IMG/VR virus record: IMGVR_UViG_3300045303_000152
Span: 45,753-109,752 of that record
Length of the DNA stretch: 64,000 nt
DNA from: a virus
Direction: 5' to 3' (one strand)
Of the stretch, positions 46,690 to 55,834 are shown one piece after another. How positions within the stretch are numbered: the stretch's first letter is position 1; the number at the start of each line of letters is the position of its first letter. Both the position numbers and the translations under genes were made by a program. The notes below the pieces were generated by a model. The model saw only the letters and a list, made by a program, of their open reading frames with translations, was not told where the DNA came from and did no database searches.

Positions 46690-47914
46690 AGACCGCACCG
46701 CCGAGGACGTCAGCCGCGCCAGCAAAACCAGCGGCGGCACTTTCGACCAGTATTTGACCCAAGGTGTGAATTTCTTCAAGCCTCGCGAGGGCGAGAACAA
46801 CATTCGCATCATGCCCCTTAGCTGGGAGGACACCAAAAAGTGGGGCAAGGACTGGGCGATACTGATCTACGTGCACCACAGCATCGGCGCCGACAATTCG
46901 GCCTACCTTTGCCTCGAGAAAATGAAGGGCGAGGCTTGCCCCATTTGCGAAGCACGGGCCGACGCCGAGACCGAGGAAGAGCAGCGCGCACTGAGGCCCA
47001 ACAAGCGGGCGCTGGTGTGGCTGATCGACCGCGACAACGAGAAGGCAGGGCCGCACGTGTGGTCTATGCCGCTTCAGCTTTACCGTGACCTGCAAACGCG
47101 CAGCATCGACAAGAAGACCGGCACGGTGATACTGATCGACCATCCTGACGAGGGCTACGACATTAGCTTCGTCAAGGAGGGCACCGGCCTGCATACCAAG
47201 TACACGGCCGTCGAGGTTGCTCGGGATGGCTCGGCACTCAGCGAGAACGAGAAAAAGCAAACCCGCTGGCTCGACCTGATCGCCGAGCAGCCGTTGCCCG
47301 AAATCCTCAACTACTACGATGCCGACTACATCACCAAGGTTCTCGAGGGCAAGTCGTCGAAGCGCGATGACGACGAGGACGAGGACGATGATGACAAGCC
47401 AGCCCGTAAGCGCGTCAAGTTGGAGAACCGGCGCAACAAGGGCAAGGCCGATGATGACGATGACGAGGCCGAGGAGACTGAGGACGAAGACGAGGACGAG
47501 GCTGACGAAAAGGCCATTCGTCGCAACAAGCGAAGCGTCGCCCGTGACGAGGACGATGACGATGGTGAGGCTGAAGAGGAGTCTGAAGACAGCGACGATG
47601 AGGACGAGGAGGATGCCAAGCCTACTCGCCGCCGCACCTCGAAGGTAGTCGATGATGACGACGGGGATGAAGAGACTGAGGAAAGCGACGATGACGACGA
47701 TGACGAGCCCAAGGCCAAAAAGGGTAAGGGCAAGCCGTCAAAGAGACGTGCGGTTGCCGCTGACGATGACGACGATGACGGAGATGATGAGGAGGCTGAC
47801 GACGATAGTGATGACGAGGACGAAGAAGACAGTCCGCCTAAGAGTAAAGCTGGTTCGGCCAGTGCCCGAGCGCGGGCTAAGCTCGAAGCGCTGAAGAAAA
47901 AGCGCCGTAAGTAA
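46622..47914 (+). CDS. gp32-like single-stranded DNA-binding protein with very long charged tail
   Basis: 430 residues. The core (~40-240) matches T4 gp32-type SSB: FFKPREGENNIRIMP, a zinc site from H85/H86, C97, C106 and C109 (CLEKMKGEACPIC), and an OB-like region with HVWSMPLQLYRDL. From ~245 to ~420 the chain is an Asp/Glu-rich tail broken by Lys/Arg patches (RRNKR, KGKGKPSKRR), several times longer than gp32's acidic tail. Coats ssDNA and recruits partners. GGAG sets the start at 46622. A strong terminator follows. Confidence 0.85.
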   Translation: MKASTQSKTKTNGGRRHFTYRGEDRTAEDVSRASKTSGGTFDQYLTQGVNFFKPREGENNIRIMPLSWEDTKKWGKDWAILIYVHHSIGADNSAYLCLEKMKGEACPICEARADAETEEEQRALRPNKRALVWLIDRDNEKAGPHVWSMPLQLYRDLQTRSIDKKTGTVILIDHPDEGYDISFVKEGTGLHTKYTAVEVARDGSALSENEKKQTRWLDLIAEQPLPEILNYYDADYITKVLEGKSSKRDDDEDEDDDDKPARKRVKLENRRNKGKADDDDDEAEETEDEDEDEADEKAIRRNKRSVARDEDDDDGEAEEESEDSDDEDEEDAKPTRRRTSKVVDDDDGDEETEESDDDDDDEPKAKKGKGKPSKRRAVAADDDDDDGDDEEADDDSDDEDEEDSPPKSKAGSASARARAKLEALKKKRRK

Positions 47915-47951
47915 GGTTTCCTGGCCTCTCGTGCAGTGTAGGTCAGGAGGC

Positions 47952-48003
47952 GGGTGGCGTAAGGCTTCAGCTCCATTGAGCCTTGCGTCACCCGTCACTT
48001 TTT
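47952..48003 (+). terminator. Intrinsic terminator after SSB
   Basis: GGGTGGCGTAAGGCT pairs with AGCCTTGCGTCACCC (15 bp allowing G-U) around a ~12-nt loop, followed by GTCACTTTTT. Allows the abundant SSB transcript to be separated from the recombinase gene. Confidence 0.85.
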
Positions 48004-48022
48004 AACGTTAGAAGGTAGGAAA

Positions 48023-49039
48023 ATGCGTAAGCGCCTAGGTGAGAAAGCTAACGGGGCTGACAATGACTACTTCAAGCCGGCAACCAACATCGAGTTCATC
48101 AGAAGCGGCTGCGTGCTGTTCGACTGCATGCTCGGCGGAGGCTGGCCACTCGGCAGAATGTCGAACCTCGTTGGCGACAAGTCAACCGGAAAAACCCTTT
48201 GCGCCATTGAGGCTGCTGCAAACTTCGCCCGACAATATCCTAACGGTCATATCTGGTATCGAGAGGCAGAAGCAGCATTTGATGAAAGCTATGCTGGTGC
48301 CCTCGGCCTACCTGTTGACCGGGTTGACTTTGGACCAGAGGGCCTCGATAGTGCTTGGGAAACTGTGGAAGATATATTCGAAGACCTTACCGACTGCTGC
48401 GAGCGAGCCATCGAAAGCAAAGAACCAGGGCTCTACATAATCGACAGCCTCGATGCCTTATCAAGCCGCGCCGAGCTGGCACGTAAGATTGATGAAGGCA
48501 GCTACGGCATGGAAAAGCAAAAGCAGCTTGGCCAGTTGTTTCGCCGGCTGACCCGCAAGCTAAAGGAAGCTCGCATCGCTTTGCTGATTATCTCGCAGGT
48601 GCGTGACAAGATCGGCATATCATTCGGTGACAAGCACCGGCGTTCTGGTGGCCGCGCGATGGACTTTTACGCCTCGCTCGTTGTATACCTGAGCCATCTT
48701 AAGCAACTCAGTCGCACCATTGGCGGCATCAAGCGGCCGACAGCCATTCACGTCAGGGCCAAATGCCAAAAGAACAAGATCGCCATGCCGTTTAGAGAGT
48801 GTGAGTTCACCTTGCGCTTTGGGTATGGCATCGACGAAATGGATGCCTGCGTGACCTTTCTCGAAATGGCCAAGGCGACCAAGCTCGTGCCTGAGCTGGA
48901 CAAGAACTTCATGACACGGGTTGATAAGCTGAACGATGCCGACTATAAAAAGCAATTGATCGTGCTGCGCAAAGCTACACGCAAAGCATGGCGAGCTATC
49001 GAGGTAGATTTTGCCCCCACAAGGAGGAAGTACGTATGA
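48023..49039 (+). CDS. RecA/UvsX-like recombinase
   Basis: 338 residues. Walker A GDKSTGKT (51-58), Walker B region LYIIDSLDALSS (~137-148), and IALLIISQVRDKIG (L2-preceding strand), then a KRPTAIHVRAKCQKNK segment. Strand-exchange ATPase for recombination-dependent replication together with SSB, SbcCD-like nuclease and SNF2-like helicase. Overlaps the next gene by 4 bp. Confidence 0.85.
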   Translation: MRKRLGEKANGADNDYFKPATNIEFIRSGCVLFDCMLGGGWPLGRMSNLVGDKSTGKTLCAIEAAANFARQYPNGHIWYREAEAAFDESYAGALGLPVDRVDFGPEGLDSAWETVEDIFEDLTDCCERAIESKEPGLYIIDSLDALSSRAELARKIDEGSYGMEKQKQLGQLFRRLTRKLKEARIALLIISQVRDKIGISFGDKHRRSGGRAMDFYASLVVYLSHLKQLSRTIGGIKRPTAIHVRAKCQKNKIAMPFRECEFTLRFGYGIDEMDACVTFLEMAKATKLVPELDKNFMTRVDKLNDADYKKQLIVLRKATRKAWRAIEVDFAPTRRKYV

Positions 49040-49410
49040 ATGAGGCACTTCCTAAATTGCTACGCGCAATCGCTAACGGCACCGCTGCTAAAGAAGCAGG
49101 GCACGACGTTGCGCTTAATTTAGCTGCCAATAAGCTAGAAAGGCTGCAGGATCTTACAGTCACTACTATTGTTGAGGTATGGAATAGTTTCGAAGGTAAG
49201 GAGGAGTGGACTGTACGCAAAAACAAGCTTCGTAATGATAGTCGAATTTATGAAGTCTGCCGTTGTAGGATTGATGAACCAGCAAGTAACGAGACAATTA
49301 AAGTGTTAGAAGCATTTTATACAGATGAAGAGGCTTACGTATTTCGCAAACGAGCAAAAAATGAAGCGCGTGCCAAAGCGGTTCTGGAATTTATAGGAAA
49401 GGATCACTAA
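49036..49410 (+). CDS. ORFan, 124 aa
   Basis: A helical protein with a central alpha/beta part (RIYEVCRCRIDEPAS), AT-richer than the recombinase, not recognised. AGGAGGAAG leader. Confidence 0.55.
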   Translation: MNEALPKLLRAIANGTAAKEAGHDVALNLAANKLERLQDLTVTTIVEVWNSFEGKEEWTVRKNKLRNDSRIYEVCRCRIDEPASNETIKVLEAFYTDEEAYVFRKRAKNEARAKAVLEFIGKDH

Positions 49411-49670
49411 TGAAACCCCAACTTAAACGTAGATTGGTTATCAAGCAACCTGAGGCTCCATCTGAGGAAATTGCAGTTTCTATAATAGCCGAAGCTATCG
49501 TTGCAATTGCAGATGGCATTACAAACCTTCGCAATGGGCCACTGAATGATAAGGCACTACTGCTTTTAATTCAGCATGCAATACCAACAAGGCATCGGCC
49601 GACCACACAGCAGATAAGCGCCGTGTTGGAAGGCATTCAAGATCTGAAGCGACAGTATATCAAACGGTAG
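49410..49670 (+). CDS. ORFan, 86 aa
   Basis: Helical with a basic N-terminus, not recognised. Overlaps the upstream stop by one base (TAATG). Confidence 0.5.
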   Translation: MKPQLKRRLVIKQPEAPSEEIAVSIIAEAIVAIADGITNLRNGPLNDKALLLLIQHAIPTRHRPTTQQISAVLEGIQDLKRQYIKR

Positions 49671-49679
49671 GAGACTTAC

Positions 49680-49997
49680 ATGAGACCTGCAAAGATAGGC
49701 GGTTTCACCAACATCATGCGCAAGCCTGATAAATGGAACCACAAAATACCTTGTGAAGATTTATATGTTCGTGCTGTGCGAAGCGCCGATGGCATGCCAA
49801 CCGTGACTAGCGCTTGGCTACCTAGCAAGGAAGAACTCGAGCAATTGAACAATGGCTGCCCGGTGCTGGTTTCCATCATAACAACCCAGCCGCTGCATCC
49901 TATGTCAATCAATGTTGGTACAGTTATCGATCTACTACCCGCTGCCGGCTTGCCGGGTGGTCCGAAGTTAGTCATTCCTAAAAAGGATCATAATTGA
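49680..49997 (+). CDS. ORFan, 105 aa
   Basis: A soluble beta-rich protein, not recognised. TAGGAGACTTAC leader. Followed at once by an HNH gene. Confidence 0.5.
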   Translation: MRPAKIGGFTNIMRKPDKWNHKIPCEDLYVRAVRSADGMPTVTSAWLPSKEELEQLNNGCPVLVSIITTQPLHPMSINVGTVIDLLPAAGLPGGPKLVIPKKDHN

Positions 49998-49998
49998 T

Positions 49999-50631
49999 AT
50001 GCATATATCAGCTAAGGAAATTTGGCGTGCTGTACCTGGATTGCCTTACTATTATCAAGTAAGCAACCGTGGACGCATGCGTTCTTTGGCTCGCAAAGAT
50101 AAACGTGGTTGGAATATAAAAACTCGTTATATGGTTGCTCGTGATAGATTCTTAATAACTAATGAAGGAAATAAAATTTGGTGCCCTTTTGCTGCATTAG
50201 TACTAAAAGCGTTTGTAGGTCCTCCACCTGATGATTGCTACTTATCTAGGCACCTAGACGATGATCGCTCAAACAATAAAGTAAGTAACCTTGCTTGGGG
50301 GACAGATGCTGATAATAGTAAAGATGCTATAAGAAATGGACGCAGCTTTGCATCTTATGGTCATTTAGGAAAAAAGCATTCTCTAAAGACTAAAAAATTA
50401 CTAAGCGATAAGTTTAAGGGCAGGCCAACTGGTAGAAAAATATCACCTTCCCATAGAAAAGCTTTACTTAAAGGATATAGAATTAAATTTCCAGAAAAAC
50501 CTGTAATCCTTTGTTTATGTGGTTGTGGAGAAGTAACACGCCCAGGTAAAAAATTTAGACATGGTCACTCAGGTAGAATTAGATTTCGCCAAATAAACAA
50601 AGATAGAATAGGAAAGGCAAGAACATGGTGA
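49999..50631 (+). CDS. NUMOD4-HNH homing endonuclease
   Basis: 210 residues. NUMOD4 start EIWRAVPGLPYYYQVSNRGR, HNH core YLSRHLDDDRSNNKVSNLAW, NUMOD3-like repeats KKHSLKTKKLLSDKFKGRP, and a Cys pair CLCGCGE. Strikingly AT-rich compared with neighbours, consistent with recent acquisition. It overlaps the start of the resolvase-like gene. Confidence 0.85.
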   Translation: MHISAKEIWRAVPGLPYYYQVSNRGRMRSLARKDKRGWNIKTRYMVARDRFLITNEGNKIWCPFAALVLKAFVGPPPDDCYLSRHLDDDRSNNKVSNLAWGTDADNSKDAIRNGRSFASYGHLGKKHSLKTKKLLSDKFKGRPTGRKISPSHRKALLKGYRIKFPEKPVILCLCGCGEVTRPGKKFRHGHSGRIRFRQINKDRIGKARTW

Positions 50632-51167
50632 ACAGTAAAAGAAAAGGTGGAGCTTTCGAACGGGAAATATGCCGCTTGCTGTCGCTTTGGGTATCACACG
50701 GCAAGCAGGAAGATTTGTATTGGCGGTCGGCAATGAGCGGCGGTCGCGCTACTGTTGGCAAGCGGCGAGGGATTGATCTCGTTGCGCAGGCTGGAGATAT
50801 CAGTAGCGTACACAAAGCTGGCCACGTGCTCACCACTGAGTTCTACTTCGAAACCAAACACGTGAAGGAATTGCACTTAGACAATTTCATGGTGAAGGGT
50901 ACTGGCCAGCTCGCCACGTTTTGGGAAACCGCAGCTCAGGAAGCCTCCAGCTACCATAAGGCGCCGGTCATCATCGCTCGGCAAAATCATTTCCCTACCT
51001 TGTGGATCAGTGAGGATGGCATCGTTGACATGTTGCACGGCAGGGCGATCAAGCGGCGATGGCCAAAAGGCAAGCTCGCGCTTATCCGCGTAGCGGGTAC
51101 AGCCCTAGCTATATGGAACTTTGATTTGCTGCTCGCCACGCCGTTCAAGTATAGCGGCTTAAACTAG
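50625..51167 (+). CDS. Hjc-like Holliday-junction resolvase / PD-(D/E)xK nuclease
   Basis: 180 residues. SKRKGGAFEREICRLLS (first Glu), then RATVGKRRGIDL, GDIS (catalytic Asp) and FYFETKHVKEL (ExK) trace the PD-(D/E)xK core of Hjc-type resolvases. It would cut four-way junctions before packaging. Its start sits inside the HNH stop region. Confidence 0.65.
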   Translation: MVNSKRKGGAFEREICRLLSLWVSHGKQEDLYWRSAMSGGRATVGKRRGIDLVAQAGDISSVHKAGHVLTTEFYFETKHVKELHLDNFMVKGTGQLATFWETAAQEASSYHKAPVIIARQNHFPTLWISEDGIVDMLHGRAIKRRWPKGKLALIRVAGTALAIWNFDLLLATPFKYSGLN

Positions 51168-51229
51168 AGCCCCGTATGTTATGATTAGCCCGCATGCAGC
51201 TGCCTCCCCCGTCGGCCTCATGCGTGGCA

Positions 51230-51276
51230 GGCACGGGCCGACCCCCGCCCCAAGGAAGTCGGCCCGTGCCACTTTT
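51230..51276 (+). terminator. Strong intrinsic terminator
   Basis: Perfect arms GGCACGGGCCGAC (51230-51242) and GTCGGCCCGTGCC (51258-51270), 15-nt loop, followed by ACTTTTA. Ends the resolvase operon. The remaining spacer to 51458 has no gene but carries the CTGAAC dyad. Confidence 0.85.
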
Positions 51277-51412
51277 ACCTGCAACCTGAGTAGCTACAAC
51301 CCGCCCCGGCGCCGTACCTAACCCCATGCCGCGCGAGCCTCGCCATTGCCCCCTAATCGTGGCGCCCGTAAGCACGAGCGACCCGCCCGCTAGGGTGCTG
51401 AGGGTAGGCAAA

Positions 51413-51427
51413 CTGAACGCGGTTCAG
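51413..51427. promoter_or_regulatory. Operator-like dyad CTGAAC-GCG-GTTCAG
   Basis: An odd 15-bp palindrome in the spacer upstream of the HNH/DnaB operon; same dyad as the two copies near 3138 and 3168. Suggests one regulator acting at both the early region and the helicase operon. Confidence 0.5.
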
Positions 51428-51458
51428 GTGTCATAGCAACCTAGTACGAGGTAGCGCC

Positions 51459-52271
51459 ATGCTAGAGACAATGACCAAGCAGTCAGATTTAACTGATATG
51501 AAGTTTGGTAAGTGGATCGTGCTTGCTAGAGCAGCCAATCATGGTAAGGGTCAATTTTGGAAGTGTAGGTGTGGTGGCTGCAAGAAAACCTATAAGATCT
51601 ATTGGTCTAACTTGGTAAAAGGCAAGACTAGTCAATGCCGTCACTGTGCAAATAAGAGTAGTAGGCATGTACCTAGTGAGTATAGATCTAATTCTATTAG
51701 TAACCTTACAGGGCAGTCGTTTGATAATTGGGAAGTTCTATCGCTAACGAAGAGATTTAGCAGCTACTGTTGGATTTGTAGGTGTAAAATTTGTGGACAT
51801 CAAAAACAATTTCCCACTAGTTGGCTTACAAGAAAGAATACAAAAGGTTACGCGCGATTAGATTGCTATCGTTGCATAAAGAAGAAACAGCCAAAAGCTC
51901 TAACTGAAAAGCTCACAGAAATAACTCCAGTTAAAAAGCTTAGAACTATATATCGTAGAGAACGAATAAGCATCGCTGGAAGGTGGTGTGTTTACTGCGG
52001 TGAGTTAGCAACTACTAGGGAACATTACCCACCCAGAACCTCTACTAGAGGAGGATTTATTTTGCCTTGTTGTTTGCTCTGTAACGTTACGATCGGTGCT
52101 CGCTGGCCTTTCTCTTTTACGCGGCGAACAGCCGAAGTGCAATTAAAACGAAAGATAGCCTATCCTTGGTGCCCTATTACTTACTTGAGATTATTAGGCT
52201 TGAGTTATGATATTCTTGATCGTTTGATAAATCCTTGGATACCAGTATCGCTAACAACACTGGGAGACTGA
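51459..52271 (+). CDS. Zinc-finger HNH-type homing endonuclease
   Basis: 270 residues. Two tandem DNA-binding modules of the same plan (FGKWIVLARAANHGKGQFWK and FDNWEVLSLTKRFSSYCWIC, each with Cys pairs), then an HNH/zinc domain WCVYCGELATTREHYPPR ... CCLLC. AT-rich against its flanks. Inserted ahead of the helicase genes. Start at 51459 or the in-frame ATG at 51471. Confidence 0.7.
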   Translation: MLETMTKQSDLTDMKFGKWIVLARAANHGKGQFWKCRCGGCKKTYKIYWSNLVKGKTSQCRHCANKSSRHVPSEYRSNSISNLTGQSFDNWEVLSLTKRFSSYCWICRCKICGHQKQFPTSWLTRKNTKGYARLDCYRCIKKKQPKALTEKLTEITPVKKLRTIYRRERISIAGRWCVYCGELATTREHYPPRTSTRGGFILPCCLLCNVTIGARWPFSFTRRTAEVQLKRKIAYPWCPITYLRLLGLSYDILDRLINPWIPVSLTTLGD

Positions 52272-52272
52272 A

Positions 52273-52803
52273 ATGCCACGAAGCGCCGCATACCGTAGGT
52301 GTCAAGATTTACTGCCTGACCTGAGTAAGGAAGAGTTAAAGGATATAATACTGAGGGCCAATGCGCTCGCCGGTATGGGCCGCGTGGCCGAAGCAATCGC
52401 ACCCACCACTAAAGGGAATTTGCTCGATCAAGATGACTGGCTGGCCTACGCCATTAGCCGAGCTATGATCCGTCGAGGGCAGTTCACTACTAAGAATGCA
52501 AACATGAGGATTGCCCTCGCTGCTAGGATCACCCCAACCTATAAAGAAGCTAGCCTCGCTCAGCGTATATGGATATTGGCACAGGTAGGTAGGCAGGAGC
52601 CGCTATTGGAGTATGAGCTACAATACTTAGGGGATGTCGTAATCAACGCCCTCATGAACAACCTATCATGGATGAACGGGCTCGACGCCGAAACACTGAT
52701 GCGCAACATCGACCGCATACCCAAAGCTTTGGATGCTGAGTTCCCAGGCTATGCCGCTAACAACCTGCTTCGTTTACTATTACCACATCGTAATAGAGGA
52801 TAA
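52273..52803 (+). CDS. ORFan upstream of helicase, 176 aa
   Basis: A helical protein, not recognised. Position directly before the DnaB-like helicase suggests a replication accessory such as a helicase loader; no AAA+ motif is present, so this is only positional. Confidence 0.55.
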   Translation: MPRSAAYRRCQDLLPDLSKEELKDIILRANALAGMGRVAEAIAPTTKGNLLDQDDWLAYAISRAMIRRGQFTTKNANMRIALAARITPTYKEASLAQRIWILAQVGRQEPLLEYELQYLGDVVINALMNNLSWMNGLDAETLMRNIDRIPKALDAEFPGYAANNLLRLLLPHRNRG

Positions 52804-52806
52804 GTG

Positions 52807-54258
52807 ATGGCAGAGAATGAAAAGCTTGATGCCAACATTCAAAAGAACTTGCTGGCATTGCTGTGCTACGACGACAAGCGGGGTACAGAAGTTGCGAGCA
52901 TGCTGGAGGCCGATCAGTTCGATGGCTTGACGCGCACGATTGCCACGGCAGTCTACAAGTACCGATCGCAGTACAGAGGCAAGCCGCCCGGCCGACGCTA
53001 CATGCCAACGTTGATTGAGCAGTTGCCAATTCAGGATGAGCAATTGAAAGCTGCCCGCATGCTCAATCTTGAGATGGGCAAGCTGGTCAAGGCTATAAAT
53101 TCTGATTACGTGATAGGGCAGGCGAGCGGGTTTGCCATCAGGCAGAAATTCAAGCTCGAGACTGAGGCCCTGGCTACGGTACTCACCAAGCCGCCTTACG
53201 ATATGGATAAAGCCCGTGAGCTAGTTCATTCGATGGCGACCTACCAGCCTAGAGTAGTTGATGCCGGTATCAGGCTAAACGATGCGCGACAATCACTCGC
53301 TTTCCTCACTGCGCCGGATGATGGCTACAAGCTGCTCATTGGCCCTTTCGACAATACCAAGTTGCGGCTCGCGCCCAAAACCCTGCTACTCTATTTGGCT
53401 TTCAAGAACTCAGGCAAGTCATGGTTTTGCACGCATGTCGGGCGCTCATGCGCAATGCAAGGCGCAAACGTGCTGCACGTCAGCCTCGAGATGTCGCAAC
53501 AGCAAGTCGCCGGTCGGTACGTGCAAAACTTCTTCGGCGTGTCGAAGTACAGCTCGAAGTATCTGAAGGTTTCGTTTACGACTGAAAAAGGTGCAGCGAC
53601 GGGTTGGAACCAAAAGCTGGTCACACCTAAGCTGACAGTGGATAAGCGAGGTATCTACCAAATACTGAAAAACAAGCTGGCACAGTTCGATCGGTTGACA
53701 GAACGTATCATCATAAAGGAATTTCCCACTGGTAGCATGACGCTTCACATGCTCGAAAGCTATCTTGACTTTATGGATAGGCATTTCAACTTCCAGCCTA
53801 ATGTCATCATTGTCGACTACCCAGATTTGATGAAGCTGAGCACGAGGGATTATCGCATTGACATAGGCGAGAACGTCAAGGCGTTGCGTGGCTTGGCCAA
53901 CACCCGTAATGCAGCCCTGGTCTGCCCAAGCCAAATCAATCGAAGCGGAGCTACCAAAAAGCAGGTGCGCAGCATTCACACGGCTGAGGATATCAGCAAG
54001 GTGAACACGGCCGACAATGTGATTACCTACTCGCAAACTGGCACAGAGCGGCAGTACCATTTGGCTCGCCTATTGCTAGAACATGCGCGCGATACCGAAG
54101 CCGGTATAGAGGTCGCCATAACTCAGAACTATGCGATTGGCCAGTATGTTACTGATGCCCGGCTAATGCTCAACAGCTATCGCGCACGCATTGAAGAGGG
54201 TAACGAGCTGAGCGGCGACGATGCAAAGCCTGACGACAAGCCAGAAGGTTTGGTATGA
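52807..54258 (+). CDS. DnaB-like replicative helicase
   Basis: 483 residues. RecA-fold C-terminal half: Walker A variant LAFKNSGKSWF (~197-207; Ala where Gly usually opens the loop), HVSLEMSQQQVAGR, Walker B VIIVDYPDLM, then LVCPSQINRSG (motif H3). N-terminal helical domain (1-120). It unwinds the fork 5'-3' with the 29610 primase. The acidic C-terminus overlaps the SNF2-like gene by 4 bp. Confidence 0.83.
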   Translation: MAENEKLDANIQKNLLALLCYDDKRGTEVASMLEADQFDGLTRTIATAVYKYRSQYRGKPPGRRYMPTLIEQLPIQDEQLKAARMLNLEMGKLVKAINSDYVIGQASGFAIRQKFKLETEALATVLTKPPYDMDKARELVHSMATYQPRVVDAGIRLNDARQSLAFLTAPDDGYKLLIGPFDNTKLRLAPKTLLLYLAFKNSGKSWFCTHVGRSCAMQGANVLHVSLEMSQQQVAGRYVQNFFGVSKYSSKYLKVSFTTEKGAATGWNQKLVTPKLTVDKRGIYQILKNKLAQFDRLTERIIIKEFPTGSMTLHMLESYLDFMDRHFNFQPNVIIVDYPDLMKLSTRDYRIDIGENVKALRGLANTRNAALVCPSQINRSGATKKQVRSIHTAEDISKVNTADNVITYSQTGTERQYHLARLLLEHARDTEAGIEVAITQNYAIGQYVTDARLMLNSYRARIEEGNELSGDDAKPDDKPEGLV

Positions 54259-55829
54259 TCCTTCAAAGTACCATTCGCAAGTTTCTTAACCGGCAGCGTG
54301 ACGATCACCGCTGGCTCAAGAAGCTTAGCAAAAGCGACGTGGATGCATTGCTGAACTCGCTTGAGCCGCGCCCCAAGCTGTGGCCGAAGCTCATGCTGCA
54401 CCAAAAGGTCGCTTTCTACTTGGGGGTTGCCTACCAAAGCTTCTCATTCTGGCTTGACATGGGCTCGGGCAAAACCCTCGTTGCCTTGGAGCTCATGAAA
54501 TACTGGTACCAGTGCGGCGCCGCGAAGCGCTGCATCGTGTTTGTGATAACCGACAAGGCATTCCCCACGTGGGAAAAGCAAATCGAAAGGTACAAGATCG
54601 GCCTGCCGGTCATCGCCCTCGAAGAATCCAGCGTGAACAAGTGGGAGCAGCTCGACAGCTTTAAGCACGGTTTCGTTCTCGTCACCTATGCCGGCGCCGT
54701 GGCCATGTGCAGCGAAACGGTATCGGGCAAGGGTAAGAAAAAGCGTGGGTGGAAACTCAACAAGAACTTGATGAACAGGCTCAGCAACGGCGCTGACATG
54801 CTGGTTATGGATGAAAGCACTAGGGCCGGCAACATTCAATCGCTGAGCCACAAGCTCTGCGCCTACCTGTCGAAACGCATGGACTATCGCTATGCCCTAG
54901 CAGGCCGGCCGTTCGGGCGCGACCCCACATTGCTGTGGACCCAACAGCGTTTGATTGATCAGGGCGGTAGCCTTGGTGAAACGAAGGCGCTGTTTCAGGA
55001 AGCCTTTTTTGCTAAAGAGCGCAACCCATTTGCTCGCTCGCAGTATGCCTTCAACTACACGTTTAGAAAAGAGATGATGCCCAAGCTGACGGAGCTCATG
55101 CAGCACCGCAGCATCACGTATGAAGAGCGCGAGTTTCAGGATGTTGCCAAGGTAATTCGCATCGTCGAGCCGGTGTACCTGAACCGCACGGCTAGAAAGT
55201 ACTACGACTACGGCGTCAAAGAACTTGCCAAAGCTAGGGGTAACTTTGTCGAGACCAACAATATATTCCTAAAGCTGCGCCAAATCACGTCAGGGTTTGT
55301 CGGCGTCAAGAACGATGAAACTGGCGAGAAGGCATCGTTGAAGTTTGACGACAACCCCAAGCTGGACAAGCTGAGCGAACTCGTTGCGGAATTGCCCCTC
55401 GACCGTAAGGCCGTGGTATTCTACGATTACACATGGTCGGCCAGTCAAATCATTGCGCACTTGTCCTTTCTGCAGGGCATTCAATATATCTGGCTTTGGT
55501 CAGGCACTAAAAACTATCGTGCCGATCTAAAGAAGTTTACCGATGATCCCAAATGCCGCATTGCCATCATCAACAACAAGGTCGGTGCCTACTCGCTCGA
55601 TGGCTTGCAGGAAGTAGCCAACTACATATTCTTCTATGAAAGCCCGGTGTCGGTCATCGACCGCGAGCAATCAGAAAAGCGCCTCAACCGTAAAGGCCAG
55701 AAACGAAAGGTGTGGATGTATGACTTGGCAGTAGTCAACAGTGTGGATGAGCGCATACTTGCTTTCCATAAGGAAGGTAAGGACTTGATGACGATGGCTC
55801 GCAAAAACCCCGAAATCTTGTTGGAGTAA
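54255..55829 (+). CDS. SNF2-like superfamily 2 helicase
   Basis: 524 residues. Motif I LDMGSGKTLVALEL (~66-79), motif Ia FVITDK, motif II MDES (~184), motif IV AVVFYDYT, motif V YSLDGLQEVANYIFF and motif VI REQSEKRLNRKGQKRKV. DNA translocase of the UvsW/SNF2 type, probably remodelling forks or branch-migrating recombination intermediates. Confidence 0.82.
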   Translation: MILQSTIRKFLNRQRDDHRWLKKLSKSDVDALLNSLEPRPKLWPKLMLHQKVAFYLGVAYQSFSFWLDMGSGKTLVALELMKYWYQCGAAKRCIVFVITDKAFPTWEKQIERYKIGLPVIALEESSVNKWEQLDSFKHGFVLVTYAGAVAMCSETVSGKGKKKRGWKLNKNLMNRLSNGADMLVMDESTRAGNIQSLSHKLCAYLSKRMDYRYALAGRPFGRDPTLLWTQQRLIDQGGSLGETKALFQEAFFAKERNPFARSQYAFNYTFRKEMMPKLTELMQHRSITYEEREFQDVAKVIRIVEPVYLNRTARKYYDYGVKELAKARGNFVETNNIFLKLRQITSGFVGVKNDETGEKASLKFDDNPKLDKLSELVAELPLDRKAVVFYDYTWSASQIIAHLSFLQGIQYIWLWSGTKNYRADLKKFTDDPKCRIAIINNKVGAYSLDGLQEVANYIFFYESPVSVIDREQSEKRLNRKGQKRKVWMYDLAVVNSVDERILAFHKEGKDLMTMARKNPEILLE

Positions 55830-55834
55830 CCCCA

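Noticed and set aside
47326-47991. Long Ser-rich open frame on the - strand opposite the SSB tail
   Set aside because: It is the reverse complement of the GAC/GAG-rich acidic repeat; such frames stay open automatically, and there is no ribosome binding site.
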